Shown here in pieces: positions 1-13,229 of a stretch of 64,000 bases of DNA. The stretch spans positions 9,176,001-9,240,000 of the forward strand of contig NW_025408667.1 of assembly GCF_020360975.1 (NCBI RefSeq), read 5' to 3'. The notes beneath the pieces were generated by a model. That model was not told the origin of the DNA. It worked only from the letters and a program-made list of their open reading frames with translations, and searched no databases. Each line of letters opens with the position of its first letter. Within the stretch, counting starts at the first letter, position 1. The position numbers were made by a program, and so were the translations under genes. Source of the DNA: Hirsutella rhossiliensis. Taxonomy: Eukaryota > Ascomycota > Sordariomycetes > Hypocreales > Ophiocordycipitaceae.

Positions 1-360
1 ATAGGCTTAGTAGAAACTAATATAGACTATACCCCTTTATCTCTTTTTTTATTTAAAGCCTATAATTTATATAAATATAACTAGCTATACTTCTTTACGC
101 TTTATAGCGCTACTACTTATTATATTACTACTAAAACTCTTATAACTATATAAATTAATAGGAATATAATATTAACTATCTACTTATAGTATATTAGCGC
201 TTTTTATTGCCTTATTCTTAGTACTTTTTTATAAGTATACTTTAATAACTATACCTTATCGCTATTAAGCTCTAGTAATCTATTTAGCGACTTACTACCC
301 TTAGTTTTAAGTATTATAAGGAAAACCCTTAGTACCCCTTATAATACTTATAAGTAGTTT

Positions 361-1230
361 ACCTTATCGTTTAATAAAAATAGGCTTCTTTTCTTATTAC
401 TACGCGACTTAAATAAGGCTATCTTCCTTAATAAAACTAAGATAATAACTAGCGCCCTTAAAACTATATAAATCGCTACTATCTTAGCCGACGTTATTAA
501 TAAGCTCTTATTAAAATTAGTTGCCTTTATAAATACTAAGATACTTAAGATCGTTGCTACTATTACTAGTATAAAGTACCTTCTTACTTATTTAAAGATA
601 TTTAAAGCTATTATTATAAAGGAGCGCGAGGCTATTAATATACTAAGAACCTATAAGTTTAAAGAGAGCCTTAACTATACCTTAGCTAAGACTAAAGGAT
701 CTAATATAGTAGACCTTACCTTCGACGAGCTATTAAGGAACCTATTTACTAGACGCTTACTTACTACTACCGCGGCCTTACCCTTTACTCCTTTTAAGTA
801 AGCTAACCTATTTACTAAGGAATAAGCCTTAATACTAGTTTAATAAAACCTTAACCCCTTCTAGGTTCTAAGCTATAGAAAACCTAGACTATTCCTTATT
901 ATGCCTTTTATAGTATATTATAATAACCTAAGCGATATAGACGACTATATAAGTATTATCTACTTTAAGTTAAAAGCGCTAGTTTATAAAGCCTTAAACG
1001 TAGCTATAATTTAAGTAAATTTATTCGCTACTATTTATAAGGAGGCCGACGCCGACCTCTTACTTAGTTAGTATACCGCCCTTACTAAAGTACCCGCTAG
1101 CCTAATCTATTAGTTTGCTTTTACCGCTTACCTCTTAAATAACTTACTCGAGCTCGCTATAGTATACTAAAGAGCCGCTTATATAAGCCCCTTATATAAC
1201 CTTAAATAATACTTATAGTATACTTATTTA
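361..1230 (+). pseudogene. Unidentified coding frame broken by RIP-type stops
   Basis: One frame runs about 290 codons without an indel. It is interrupted only by TAA and TAG codons, about a dozen, the type RIP makes from Gln and Trp codons. The conceptual product is rich in Leu, Ala, Lys and Thr and looks helical, with a stretch reading DIDDYI near 935-955 and a run KEADAD near 1033-1050. I see no zinc knuckle, protease, RT or integrase motif. It may be the gag-like frame of the element that fills the left edge of the window, or a captured gene. I do not recognise it and assign no function. Confidence 0.4.
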
Positions 1231-1394
1231 TAAAGCCTTTAATATATAGGATGCCCTAGCTAACGTACTAGTAGGCCCTAAGGAACTAATAAAGAAGGAA
1301 GCTAAGGAGGAGATTCCCTATCTTACTCTTACCCTTATAGCGTAAGACGGTCGGTTACTAAGTTAGCCTCGTTATATCCCTAGTCTTATTTATT

Positions 1395-1575
1395 TTTTTA
1401 CTAGCTTAGCTATAAAGCGCCCTTAGTTATAATTAGTTTTCCTTAGCTTAGCTATACTACGCCCTTAGCCCTACTTATTTATTACCTTAGTTTAGCTACT
1501 TAGCGCCCTTAATCTTAGTAGTATTTTACTCTTAGCTTAGCCGCCTTACGCCTTTAGTATTAGTTATACTAGGTT
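1395..1575 (+). repeat. Degenerate tandem repeats of about 44 bp
   Basis: Four adjacent segments share a core reading cttagcttagctat followed by a GC-richer cgcccttag motif, spaced about 44 bp apart. The copies have diverged by RIP-type changes and small indels. They follow the end of the unidentified coding frame. Confidence 0.4.
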
Positions 1576-2258
1576 ACGTTTTAAATAAAATATAAGTTAT
1601 CTCTTATACTAACCTTAAAAATCTATATAACTTTACTATAATTCCTTATTAGCGTAACTCCTACTTAAATACCGCGGGAGACTAATAAGGATATTAGTTA
1701 ATTCTTTCGCTTTAGGTATTTATTATAGGATACCCTATAGTCGATAATCTAGGTACCTATAATAATATCTACTTCCTTTAAGAAAGTTACCTTTAACTCT
1801 TTAAAGCTCTTTATAAAAGAAGGAACTTAAAAGCTACTAAGTAAATTCTAAGAAATTACCTAGAAATCCTAGAAATAATACCTAAGTAGATTATATTAAT
1901 ATTTTATAGAGATTTCCCTTAAAGATATATTATATAGGGAATATACTATAATTTCCTAAGTAATAATAGCTTTTTAGGGATTATACTAATATTTCTTTAA
2001 GAAGTTATTATAAGAATATAATAGGGAAATTATAAAGAAATACCTATGCCTACCTAGGGAAAATACTAAGAAATACTACTAATACGCTATACTACTATTA
2101 TACGATTATAAGGTTAAGATATTACTTAGTCTAAGCCCTAAGTAAGGTCTTATACTTACTATAGTATATATAAAAGATAGAGAACCTATTAAATCTTAAG
2201 TAGGTAAAGAAGAATATAAATAGTTATTATTACTCTTATATTAACTTATAAGACTAAT

Positions 2259-2378
2259 AGCTAGTCTATATTTAATATATCTAATAATATATAGTAGCTA
2301 GTCTATATTTAATACGTATAATAATATATAGTAGCTAGTCTATATAATTTATTTAACTATATATAGTAGCTAGTTTAT
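2259..2378 (+). repeat. 37-bp tandem repeat, about three copies
   Basis: The motif agctagtctatattta recurs at 2259, 2296 and 2333, with a diverged copy at 2368. Spacing is 37, 37 and 35 bp. No coding frame crosses it. Its role is unknown. Confidence 0.6.
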
Positions 2379-2633
2379 TTAGTTACTTATTAAACTTATA
2401 TTAGATCTAGGTAGATAGCTAAGTTAAAGAACTAGCCTTATACTAAGGGACTAGTAAATAATAGTAACTATATATATACTTCTTTTAGCTAACTTAGTAT
2501 ATATTACTTAAAGGCCTATAGTTTAAGTCCTACTAATATAATTAAGCGCGGTTTTAGTATAGGGCTTACTTATATAAAATTTCCCTTTATAGTTTAAGAT
2601 ATCTAAGTATCTTAGGATAAATTAACTAAGTAT

Positions 2634-2720
2634 CCTTAAGGGGGTATATTACGTACTCTATATATATTAATTAATACTATTACTTATATTTAATAGGCGG
2701 CTATATCTTTTTTATAATAA
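2634..2720 (+). other. Polypurine tract and possible LTR start
   Basis: The sequence ccttaaggggg at 2634-2644 followed by tatatta resembles the tract-plus-LTR starts of the copia elements here, where aggggg precedes tatcgcg, and of the K LTR, where aggggg precedes tatatta. It suggests that a plus-strand LTR element ends near here. The matching 5' LTR would lie outside the window. Similarity between 2720-3570 and the reverse complement of 16577-17450 stops at about 2720, which marks a junction. Confidence 0.35.
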
Positions 2721-5700
2721 TCTTAAAGTAATTAAGTAGTAGTTAAAGGGCGTTTATAGTTAGTTAAAATTAAGTTAGTATCCTTAGTACGTTTTACTAT
2801 ATCTATATCTTATCTTATTATATCTTATATTTATCCTTATCCTTATTTATCCTTTATTACTATCTATCTTATATTTATCCCTTATTTATCTTTTATTATT
2901 TCCCTTTAATACTATAGTTCTTCTTTATCTTTTCCTTATTCCTTAGTAAGTATCTCTTAACTCTTACTTCTTTCTTTTTCTCTTTCTTTTATCTTTTATT
3001 TCCTTATCTTTATCTTCTACCTTCTTTTTATTCCCTTTCTCTTACCCCTCCTTTATTATTCTTCCTTATATTTCCCTACTATCTCTTAAATCTCTTTAAG
3101 GCTTCTATCTCTTAAAAGTCGTTTAGTAAGTACTACGATAGGTTTATATACCCTTACTATTTTATAAGTACCTATTACTATCTACCCCTCCCCTTTTACT
3201 TTTACTATACTTACTTAATCTCTTTAATAATATACTTAGGCTTATTATCCTCCTTAGTTACTAGTAGCGGTTAGTAGTTATTAACTACTTATTTAGGTAG
3301 TAAGTTCTTTATTACTTAGTAGAGAAATTCTATATAAAGCCTCTTATATACCTTTCTTAATATATTAAGCTCGACTATATATAAGCTTACTACCTTTACT
3401 ATAGCTAGTAAAGCTTCTTATATAGCTATATAGTTATATATTTAGCTATATTTACTTTTACTTTATTACTTACTTTAAACCTTTTTATAAGGGCTCTTTT
3501 TTAGTTTACTATTCCCTCTTATCTTACTTATACTATAATAATAGCGGTTTATAAAAAGTTAGTTACCTCTCTTATCCTTTAAGCGAGCTCTTTTACCCCC
3601 CTTACTTTTAGCGCTAGCGGCCCCTTTACCCTTACTATTTAGACTAGCTTAATATTATATTTATATATTATAAAGAACGTACTTATACTTATTATTAATA
3701 CTATATAGTTATTTAGTATAGCTTATATATATAGTAGCTATACTCCTTAGTTATCTTAGCTATAGTAAATATATACTTAAAGGTATACTTATACTTCTTA
3801 GTTTATATACTTAGTTAACTTATTTATTTATAAGTAATATATTAAACTTAACTTCTTTTATACTTTTATTTATTTATAAAACTCCCTTTAAAAGCTTTTT
3901 ATTTAGTTCGTTTCTTTATTTAATATAATTAATATTATTATCTTATAAAAGTAAAAGTAAGCTTAAAAGAACTTTATTATATATACTACTACCCTTATTA
4001 TTAGTATTGCTTTAAGTATTACTACTTTTATTAGCTAGTCTATAATTACTTAAAGGTACTTTATACCTTTTATCTTAGTTAGTAGTAGTTTAACTATAAA
4101 GTCTATTAATAGGTATATAAATAGTTAGGATAAAGGTAGTAAGGGCTTTAAGAGTCCCTTTTAAAGTTACCTTTATATATACCCCTTTTTATATAGCCTA
4201 TAGTTAGCGACGAGCTAGCTTACTATTACTAACTAGCTAAGCTAAAAGAAATCTTAAGCTAGTATCGCTAAGGTCTTTTCTCTTCTTAAGTTCTTATTAC
4301 TATTAAGTTATATATCCGCTAAGCTATTTATACCTAAAGTATATCTTATTCCTTAGCCCCCTCTCCTTTCTAGTACTTTAGCCTCCTTAGTACTTATAGC
4401 CTATCTTAAAAGTATAACTATCTCTTAACGTTAATTATATATTTACTTAGCTATACCTTTAGTTACTATTTTAGTATTAGCGATTTCTCCTTTTTATATA
4501 TTACTTAGAATACCGCTTAGTATTCCTTATCTTTCCTTAGCGCCTTTATTTACTTCTTTTATAGCTCTTAGTTATTAAATACTAGTATAAGGTTAGCTTA
4601 TTCCTAGGGTATATTTCGGCCTAAGTTTAAGTTAAGTTTTAGTTACTTATTACCCTTATTTACTTCCTCCTTAGGTTATTTAATAGGCCCTCTTACTTTA
4701 CTAATATATACTACTATACTTACCTCTCCTCTACCTACTTATAGCGCCGCTACTACTACCTTATCTTAAGTTAAACGTCTTAGTAAGTTAGCGTATCGGC
4801 CCTTAATAAGGACTAAGCGGCCCTATAGGTATATAGTCTCTAGAATTATTTAGACTACCTACCCTATCTCCCTTTTATCTATTTCGCTTACTAGCTAATC
4901 TTACTTATAGCGGGATAGCACGTTAAGTACTACTACTAACCTCCTTAGCTAAAACTTTAATATAAAGTTATAAGATATAAGCTTTATTACTTATTAGCTT
5001 TATCTCTCGTTTAACTTCTTTTTTATTATAAAGTACTTTAGGTTATTATAGTTAATTAATACTATAAAGGTAAGTATATTTTAGAGTTTTACTTCTTAGA
5101 AGTTTAAGTACTATATAATTATAAGTATCTCCTTATTATAAATTATATAGTTATACTCTACTAAGTTTGGTCTCTTTAAGAAGAATCCTACTAAGTATTA
5201 TATACTGTTTAGCCCTATTTATATTAGCGCCCCCCCTATTATATATCTAAAATAGTCTGCCTCTAAGTATATTTCTCTCTTTAAGTTATAGAGTTATAGT
5301 ACTAAAGTATTATAAAAAGCGTTCTAGATAAACTTAAATACTACTTAATACTTATCTATTTACTTAAAGATCGCGCCCTTTTTATAAAAGCCGTTTAAGT
5401 ATATTAATACCTTTATATAAAGTAGTATAAAGGCCTAGTAGTAGTTTATAAAGCTAAGGAAGCTCTAGAGTCCTCTTATATTCTAAGGTACCTACTATAT
5501 TTATATTACCTAGATCTTTTCTAAGTTATATTAAACCTTACCCTTTACTTATATAATAAAGCCTAGGTACTTAACCTTTTTTATTATAAAGTTATACTTC
5601 CTTAGGTTTAGTATTAAGCCTACCTTTTGTAGCTTTTAAAGTACTCTTACTACCTTTTCTTAGTAGTTTTAAAGAGACCTTAATAAGTAGATTAAGACGT

Positions 5701-6497
5701 TATTTATATATACTATAATAAACTTATATAAGTATTCCCTTAATACCTTAATAATATATTATTAAAAGGTAGCTAGCGTCCTTATTAAGCTAAATAGGTA
5801 TACTTATTACTTAAATAATCTAAACCTTATTTAAAAAGCTATCTTAAACGTATAGCCCTTTACTATTTAAATCTTATAAAACGCTACTATAATATTAAGC
5901 TTTATAAACTACTTTACTTTTATAAGTATTTATAGTATCTTTATAATTAAGGGTAGTATATACCGATCCCTCTTTATAATTATATTTAGGGCTTAGTAGT
6001 TATAGTAAAATCGTAAGTAACTATTTAACTTTTAAGTAAAGAGTATTAAGGCCGTAGCTAAGGAGCTATTTAAGTAGATTAGGTTTACCTCTATTAGCTC
6101 GCTTAGGGTCTTCTTTAGTACTAAGAGTTCCTCCCTTAATATATTATAAAAGGGTCCCTATAATAAAGGGGGCTCTACCTTATCCTTATCTAGTATTAGG
6201 TTAATCTTATAGTTTACCCCTAGCCTATATAAGGGTATCTTTAAAGCCTTTTTAAGTATAAAGAGGTCTAGGTATATATCTAGCGCTTACTTTAGAACGT
6301 AGTCCGCTAAGTTTACCGCTATCTTTAGCTAGAGCGCTCTCTTTATATCCTTTATTATAATCGCTTAGATATTAACTATCCTTTACTTTCCTTATTATCC
6401 CTTACTACCCTCTTACTTTAATATTCCGCTATAAGTACTACCGCGCTAATAATCCTTACCTCCTAGATCTATTTTACCCTCCTTATTACTTCCGATT
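2721..6497 (-). mobile_element. Ty3/gypsy element F, 3' half, minus strand
   Basis: On the minus strand this segment gives the order RT, RNase H and downstream sequence expected for the 3' half of a gypsy pol. Its 5' half (gag and protease side) lies at 14668-16334, beyond element E, which inserted between them with target duplication CGATT/CGATC. The coding strand is full of TAA/TAG. The part at 2721-3570 recurs in inverted orientation at 16577-17450. The 3' LTR of F could not be identified on the left. Confidence 0.7.
4960..6300 (-). pseudogene. Gypsy reverse transcriptase/RNase H relic of element F
   Basis: Read on the minus strand, about 5690-5725 encodes a stretch equivalent to the RT catalytic box, here reading YINN in place of YxDD. 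About 5566-5587 encodes VKYLGFII, the block that follows RT in gypsy pol proteins. Further downstream (about 5000-5180) is an RNase H-like stretch with the EYNY and NKE blocks. Both catalytic Asp codons have become Asn through G-to-A changes. Numerous TAA/TAG codons break the frame, so no active enzyme can be made. The order and spacing fit the sister element B. Confidence 0.75.
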
Positions 6498-6967
6498 TAT
6501 TACGACTACGGTTAGTAGGCTATAGGAGAGCCGGCTATATTTATATAATAAGGCGGCTCGAAATAATAGTTAGGACGAGAAGTTACTTAGGCTTAGCTTA
6601 CCTAGAGCGTATATAAGCTAAGTAAGCCTTATATAGATAGATTACTACTTAGGAGCATAGCTTACGAGTAAGCTATAGTAAGCTATAAAGGGGATTACGG
6701 CTAGGACCGTGATCTAAGGATAGTCTCTATAAGTATATATAGCTACCTACTTTTACTCTTTTAGATAGATAGCTCTCTAGCTTTTAATATAGATCTTTAT
6801 TACGATTCTATCTTTAATTCTAATTACCTAGTTATAGTCTACGGTCTATAACCTCTAACTTATTACTAATATAATATATATATTATTGCTTAGACCACGC
6901 CCTATTATATCTACTAATATAAACCCCTTAATAGGTTTATCCCTTAGGAATAATAATAGTCGTTATA
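6498..6967 (+). repeat. 5' LTR of gypsy E
   Basis: It starts tattacgacta and ends gtcgttata, consistent with TG...CA termini altered to TA...TA by RIP. It pairs with 14190-14662; most of the differences I saw between the two are C/T or G/A. The following bases (agttaaaagctc) are where a primer-binding site should be, but I could not match a tRNA with confidence. Confidence 0.88.
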
Positions 6968-7529
6968 AGTTAAAAGCTCTTATTTAGTATAATACCGCGT
7001 TACTCTAAGTAATATCGTAACTATTAATATACCTATATAGTAAGCTAGATTAACTAACTCTAGAGCTACTATATCGCCTTAGGATATAATACGCGAGATT
7101 ATTACCCTTTAATAAGAGGTATAGTTACTTAAGAACGGAGGAGGTAACGGATAAGTTAGAGACCTTAAAGAAGTAGTTAAACTAAAGTAGCTAGGACTAT
7201 TTAACGGCACTTATAGTACTCTTTAAGACTTTCCTACCTAACTTAAGGCCTACTACTAGTTTTACCTAACGAAACTTTCGAACTTAGTTAAAAAGGTACT
7301 TTACGTAGAAAATTATTTATTTAGAACGGCACTCGCTTAGTTTAGACCTATTATAAGGGACTATCTTAATAACTAACTAATATAATAAAATAGTGAAATA
7401 GATAAAGCCTTTATTAGTTTCTAAGGATTTAAAGAAGCTATTACTAAGGTATTTAGAATAACTAACGAAGAATAAGAAGCTAAATAGAAACTTTAAGAAC
7501 TCCGATAAAAGACCTTAGTATCGGACTAT

Positions 7530-8440
7530 ACTACTAAATTCTATTAAGTTACCTTAAAACTTAAATAGGACGACGAACCCCTTATATCGCAATTCTATAA
7601 TAGACTTAAGGAAGAAGTTAAGGATAAACTCTATAAAGAAGATCGACCTAACGGCCTCTTAAACTATATCGCTATAGTAATATAAATCGATAATAGATAG
7701 TATACGCGACGCTAAGAAAAGAAATAAGGAAGAGGAAACTAGAACCCTTCTTATAAGAATAACTTTAACTAACGCGCTAACTATAAAAAGAAGCGCGAAA
7801 CTCTTATTACTTACGCTTATATAACTAACCTAAGTAGGATAGATCTAGATATAATATAGAAAAGTAAAGGAAAGTATTTTAATTATAGGAAACCTAGATA
7901 TTACTTTAAAGAATATAGATAACCTCGTAAAGAGAAGAAAACCTACTAAGTACTAGCCTTAAAAGGTAGGAAATACCTAAACGCTACTAATAAATAGGAA
8001 CTAAAGTATAAACTCCTTAGTTAGACTATATACTATAATAACGAATATATAGTATACTTAAGCGATAAAAACGGTACTAAATAGTTCTTAAAGCTATTAA
8101 AGAAAACCCTTATAATAATATAACGAAGGGATCCTAAAGTATAGAAATAAGTTAAATTTATAGAACTAAAATACCCTTATCTTAAAGGAGTCTCCTAAGA
8201 TTAGATTAAGAAGAACGGTATATAATTCTAAGAAGATATACGAAATAAAAATCGATAATAATAATAGGTAGTCTATAAATAATATAATAAAGAAGATATA
8301 GATATAGCCCTTATACTTACGAAACTTAAATAATAACCTAAGGAGGAATAACGAAGTATTAACGATATAAGCTCTAAAAAATAAGAAATACCTAGAGAAA
8401 TAAAAGATAAGAACGAACTTATACTACTACCCTTACTATT
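7530..8440 (+). pseudogene. gag relic of gypsy E with zinc-knuckle remnant
   Basis: A frame broken mainly by TAA/TAG encodes a gag-like protein followed by a basic stretch. At 7875-7916 lies a CCHC zinc knuckle in which Cys codons now read Tyr (motif YFNYRKPRYYFKEY). The frame continues past the knuckle as a Lys/Gln-rich region. The nucleocapsid zinc knuckle normally binds RNA during particle assembly. The start codon is not recoverable. Confidence 0.7.
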
Positions 8441-10469
8441 AAGGGAGAATACTATAATTAGAGAATACGCTTTATACTTCGAAGAATTTAAAGAAATACT
8501 TAAAATAGGAACCTAATAAACGCCTTAAATTCTTATAGAAAACTAATAAGCTATATTAATTTAATATTAACTAGCACTATATAAAGGAGACTATACTATA
8601 GCTATCGCTATAGTTAATACCTTTATAGCTCTATAATAAGAATAGTAACTATAAGGAGAATTTGGAGACGATCTATAAATACTACTTACTTATAAATACT
8701 ATAAGTATATTTTATAGATATTATACGTCTACCTAGATTATATAATATACTTTTAGATTAAAGTATAATATAACGCTTTCTTAGTTAAGTTTAAGGGATA
8801 AGTACTTTCGAAACCCTACTTAAGTATAGAACTAGACTACTAAAAAATCGATTAACGCTACCTAAACGACTAAGTTATATTATTAGAACCTAATTATAGT
8901 ATACTACTTAAATACCGCGATAATTACGGTTTATTAACGAGATATCTTTTAGAGATATATAAAATCTATAAATACGCTAAAATAAAAGAATAGTATAACG
9001 CTACTTACTTTAAAGTATCCGAACCCTTAATCTTTTAAAGACTTATATAATAAGTTAAATATAACGAGGAAGATTATAACGAATATATATACTTAAACTA
9101 TAGAGTTTATAAATATAAAAAAGTATAAGTATAGTATAAATAATATAATAGTATACTAAAAGATTATTAGTAATATATATAAAGGCTATAGGCTATATTC
9201 GACTAAGGGAGAATCGATATTAAAATACTATATATAAAATAAAAAGATATAGAACGAAAACTTAACCTTTAGTATAAAAACGAATAGAATTATAAAGTAT
9301 AGTATATAATTAACTATAAAGTAGTATAATATAAACGATATAGCGTTAAGAAATAAGAAATCTTTAATTAGCTATAAGAAATTAGTTTCTTAAGCCCCGA
9401 TATAATACTATACGACGAAAATATAAAGAAACGATATTAATAATAAATCGAAGAAGAATACCTAAATAAAATAAATAAAGACTAAGTAAAAAATAAGGTA
9501 TACTATTTATAAAAGGGCTATAGACTAGCACGATATAATAAGATCTAAGGACCCTATATATAGTAATAGTAAGCTATAGTAACTAAATAATATTAGATAT
9601 TTAAATTATAGGATATTACGTATATATACTTTTAAACTATAGCGCGATAGGTAATTATATTTTACTTAAAGTTATTAATTATTACTAACTTATATAGAGA
9701 TATAAGAAAGATCTATATAAACTTATAAATATTAAAAGAGAGGCCTTTAACTATAATAACGGAATTATTAATATAGAGATTAATCACCTTAATATTAATA
9801 TCTAGGGTTACTATAAACGAGTTAACTTAGATATTATAGATATTAAAGAATATAACCTTATATTAAGACTTCTATAGCTATAAGAGAGTAACCTATTAAT
9901 TAACTAAAGAACTAGCTAGCTACGTTAAAATAAAGATATAAGTTTCTAGGACTAGTAGATTTAGGAGAAAGTAAATTTTTATAATAATTTAGCTACTAAA
10001 TAAGATAAAAGGGATAACCGTTTAAGTAAATTATTATAGGCTTTAACGATATAAATAAAAATTATAACTAAACTAGTAGATATAATAAAATCGACTAATA
10101 AGACCTATATACTAACTAATATAGCTATATAACTTAGTATCTAATATAAATAGAATAAAAGATATAATATAAAGATCTAAAGAGTTATTACTACTTTAAG
10201 GAAAGACCTTAAATAAATTAATAAAGAGCTTAAGTTAAGAGAAACTAGCTCTTAAAAGAAAGAATAAAGCCTATAAGATAGGATAAAGAATATCCCTTAG
10301 GAATACCGGAAATATAATAAACTCTTTAAGGAAGAACTTAAGATAGGGTTACTTAAATATAGCTAATAGGACTATAAAATTTATCTTAAGGATAGAATAA
10401 CGCCGACGTTCTATAAAATCTATAACCTAAACGAAAAGTAACTATAAACGCTATATAACTACCTTAACG

Positions 10470-12040
10470 AGAATCTACGAAAGGGATATATATAAATATT
10501 AATATCTAAAGTAGGCTATCTAGTTATATTTATTTTAAAAAAAAATAGTAAGCTATAACTAGTTATCGACTATAGACGCTTAAATAATATTATAATAAAG
10601 GACCGAATACTATTACCGCTTATATCGGAACTATAAGATCGACTATATAGTAAAAAATAGTTTATAGCCCTCGATCTTAAAGGCGCCTATAACTTAATAT
10701 ATATAAAGAAGGGATACGAATAGATAATAGCTTTTAAAATAAAATTTAGACTATTTAAATATCTAGTAATACTATTTAGACTTATAAATATACTAGCTAC
10801 CTTTTAATAGATAATTAATAATATCCTATATAAATACTTAGATATCTTTATAGTAGTATACCTAGATAATATCTTAATTTTCTTAGATACCTTAGAAGAA
10901 TATAAGGAATATATCTAAATCTTATAATTTTTAAAATATTATACTTTAATTCTAAATTATCTAAATAAAATTATTCTCTTTCTATAATTAATATAGAATT
11001 ATAAAGTTAGCTAAAAATATAAATAGTCTTACGAAAATATAAAAATTAACGTAGAGTAATAATATATATATAATACTACTAGTATAGTTAACTACTTTAC
11101 TTTATTAGTTTAACTAATAATAATACTCTATTAAGTATACTCTATATATAATTTATAATTTTTAATACTAAATAATAAAAAGAAAATAGATAAGAAGAAG
11201 GAGATAATCTCGCTTTAAGTTTAAGGTCTAAATAAAGGAATATATCTATAAGGTACTCCGCGTACTTTAGAATATAAAGTTACTAGTTAAACTAAAGAAA
11301 AGTAAGTTCTATATATAAAAAGTAGACTTCCTTAGATATACGATCTTATTAAGAGAGATATAAATATAACTAGATAAGATTAACTTAGTAAAAGAATAGC
11401 TAACGCTAAAGAATATTAAGGATATATAAAGTTTCCTAGGATTTATAAATTACTACTAACGATTTATTAAAGATTTTAGAAAGATTATAGTACTACTATA
11501 TAACTTAATAAAGAAGGAAAAAGAATTTATATAGGACGATAAAGCTAATAAAGCTTTCGAATATATTAAAACTACGATTATATAAGAACTAGTCTTAACT
11601 ACCTTTAATCTAAAACGATAAATCGAACTTAAAACCAACGTATTAAACTTTGCTCTAAGAGTATAAATTAGATAAAAGGATAATAAAGGAAGACTATAAC
11701 TAATTATATTCTACTCGAAAAAGCTATATAGCATAGAACTTAATTACCTTATCTACGATAAAGAATTCCTTATAATTATTTAAGCTTTTAAAGAATTTTA
11801 ATACTACCTTCTTAGAAGTAAGTATAAAGTTAAGGTTTATATAAATTATAAGAATATCTTATATTTTATAATAACGTAATAGTTAAACGGACGATAGATC
11901 TAATAAGCTAAATACTTATTAGAATTCGACTACGAAATAATCTATAGAAAAGGAATAGAAAACGGTCGAGCTAATACCCTTAGTTAATAAAGCGACTATA
12001 ATATAAGGGCACTTATAGTAAAAGGATAGCTCCTAGAAAT
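10470..12040 (+). pseudogene. RT and RNase H relic of gypsy E
   Basis: The blocks LVIDYRRLN (about 10560), FIALDLKGAY (about 10660) and VVYLDNILIF (about 10855-10885) are canonical Ty3/gypsy RT motifs. The second catalytic Asp of YLDD reads Asn. After a 331-bp insertion (10904-11248) the frame resumes with the KSKFYI and SFLGFINYY blocks. RNase H follows: LNYLIYDKEFL near 11740, then LLEFDYEIIYRKG near 11910-11960. Stops are TAA/TAG at Gln/Trp positions. The element is dead. Confidence 0.85.
10904..11248. mobile_element. Insertion of about 317 bp in RT with 14-bp flanking duplication
   Basis: The 14-mer aaggaatatatcta occurs at 10904-10917 and again at 11235-11248. RT coding reads smoothly from the first copy straight into the sequence after the second (EYKEYI, then KVL). 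The intervening sequence is therefore an insertion, and the repeat is its target-site duplication. The insert is very AT-rich with no recognisable protein. A duplication of this length fits a non-LTR or SINE-like insertion better than an LTR element (5 bp in this window). The family is unknown. Confidence 0.65.
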
Positions 12041-12119
12041 TAACGAAAACGGGAACTACTTGTAATAATAGCTAAACGTAATATTTAAAGTATAACCTAA
12101 TAACTCGACTTACTAAAAG

Positions 12120-12960
12120 ATCCTAAAATAGATAAAAGAATATAAAGTACTAAATAGATATAATATTAAATATTTAGAAGTTTTAATATATAAGAATAAA
12201 ATCTAGATACTACTAGAATTATAAGATAAAGTTATATAAGATATATATAAATATTTAATATATAGATACTAAGGAATCTAAAGAATAATAAAACGGATTA
12301 AACGATAATATAACTTCTTATAGCTTAAGGAGGTAGCACGAAAAGTTATTAAAGAATATAAACTTTATATATAAAGTAAAGCTAAACGATATAAACTATA
12401 TAAAGAATTATAACCGCTACTAGTACTAGAGAAACTATAGGATTTAATAGCTTTTAACTATATTATAAAGCTATTACTATTAAAAGAACCTATAACTAAC
12501 GTTAAGTATAATAGTATATTCGTTATTACTAATAGATTAATAAAGTATAGATACTTTTTACTATATAAAGAAGTAAGTAATATAAAAGAGCTAGTATATA
12601 TATTCCTATAAATAATTATTAGTAATTATAGACTACTAAATAAGATTATCTTTAATAGAAGAAGTATATTTATAGCTAAGTTTTAGTAAGCTCTTATAGT
12701 ATAATTAGGGACGAAATATGTTTAGTATAGCTTACTACCTATAAATAAATAGATAAATAGAACGACTTAACTAAACGCTTAAATAATATTTATAATACTA
12801 TATTAACTATAAATAAAACGATTAAGTTAAATAGCTACTAATAGTATAACTAGTATATAATAGCTTAGTTATAGAAATAACTAAGCTCTTACTAGTATAT
12901 ACTAATTATAGATATAACCTAGAAGTATTTAAGGTTACTTAATAAGGACTATAAGTAAAA
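12120..12960 (+). pseudogene. Integrase relic of gypsy E
   Basis: The frame shows an HHCC-type zinc region (YRYQGIQRIIKQIKR near 12265, then KEYKLYIQSKAKR near 12350-12390, Cys replaced by Tyr). The catalytic core follows: IAFNYI near 12450, SIFVITNRLIKY near 12517-12550, then IIFNRRSIF. In integrases the core Asp residues coordinate metal; here they read Asn. The order after RNase H is the normal Ty3/gypsy order. Confidence 0.82.
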
Positions 12961-13229
12961 CGAGCGATATTATAAATAGATTAGCTATAAAAATTATATA
13001 AATAGATATAATAAGAACTTTAATTTATTAAAGAACGAATGTCTACTTACTATAATTAGAAAAGATTATAGGGACTAATCTTTTAAGAGGGAGATATAGT
13101 CTACCTCGTATAACGAAATATTAAAATAAAACGACTAAGTAATAAATTAGATTTTAAGAAACTTAGACCGTTTAAGGTTAAGAAAACTATTTTAAAAGTT
13201 AACTATAAACTTTCGCTACTAATAATAAT

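Larger units (their letters stand above)
1..2644. other. RIP-degraded repetitive sequence, family not assigned
   Basis: AT-rich, CA/TG-depleted sequence of the same texture as the retrotransposons to its right. It contains one coding-like frame (361-1230), a block of short degenerate repeats (1395-1575) and a 37-bp tandem repeat (2259-2378). The right edge has a polypurine stretch like those preceding 3' LTRs elsewhere in the window. It is probably the 3' part of an LTR retrotransposon entering from the left, but I found no reverse transcriptase or integrase motif, so the assignment is inference. Confidence 0.5.

Noticed and set aside
2259..2378. CRISPR-like array
   Set aside because: Head-to-tail repeats without unique spacers, in a eukaryotic repeat context.
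11456..11638. Minus-strand open frame of 60 aa in gypsy E
   Set aside because: Antisense shadow of the RT/RNase H coding region, composed of AT-rich codons; no conserved counterpart.
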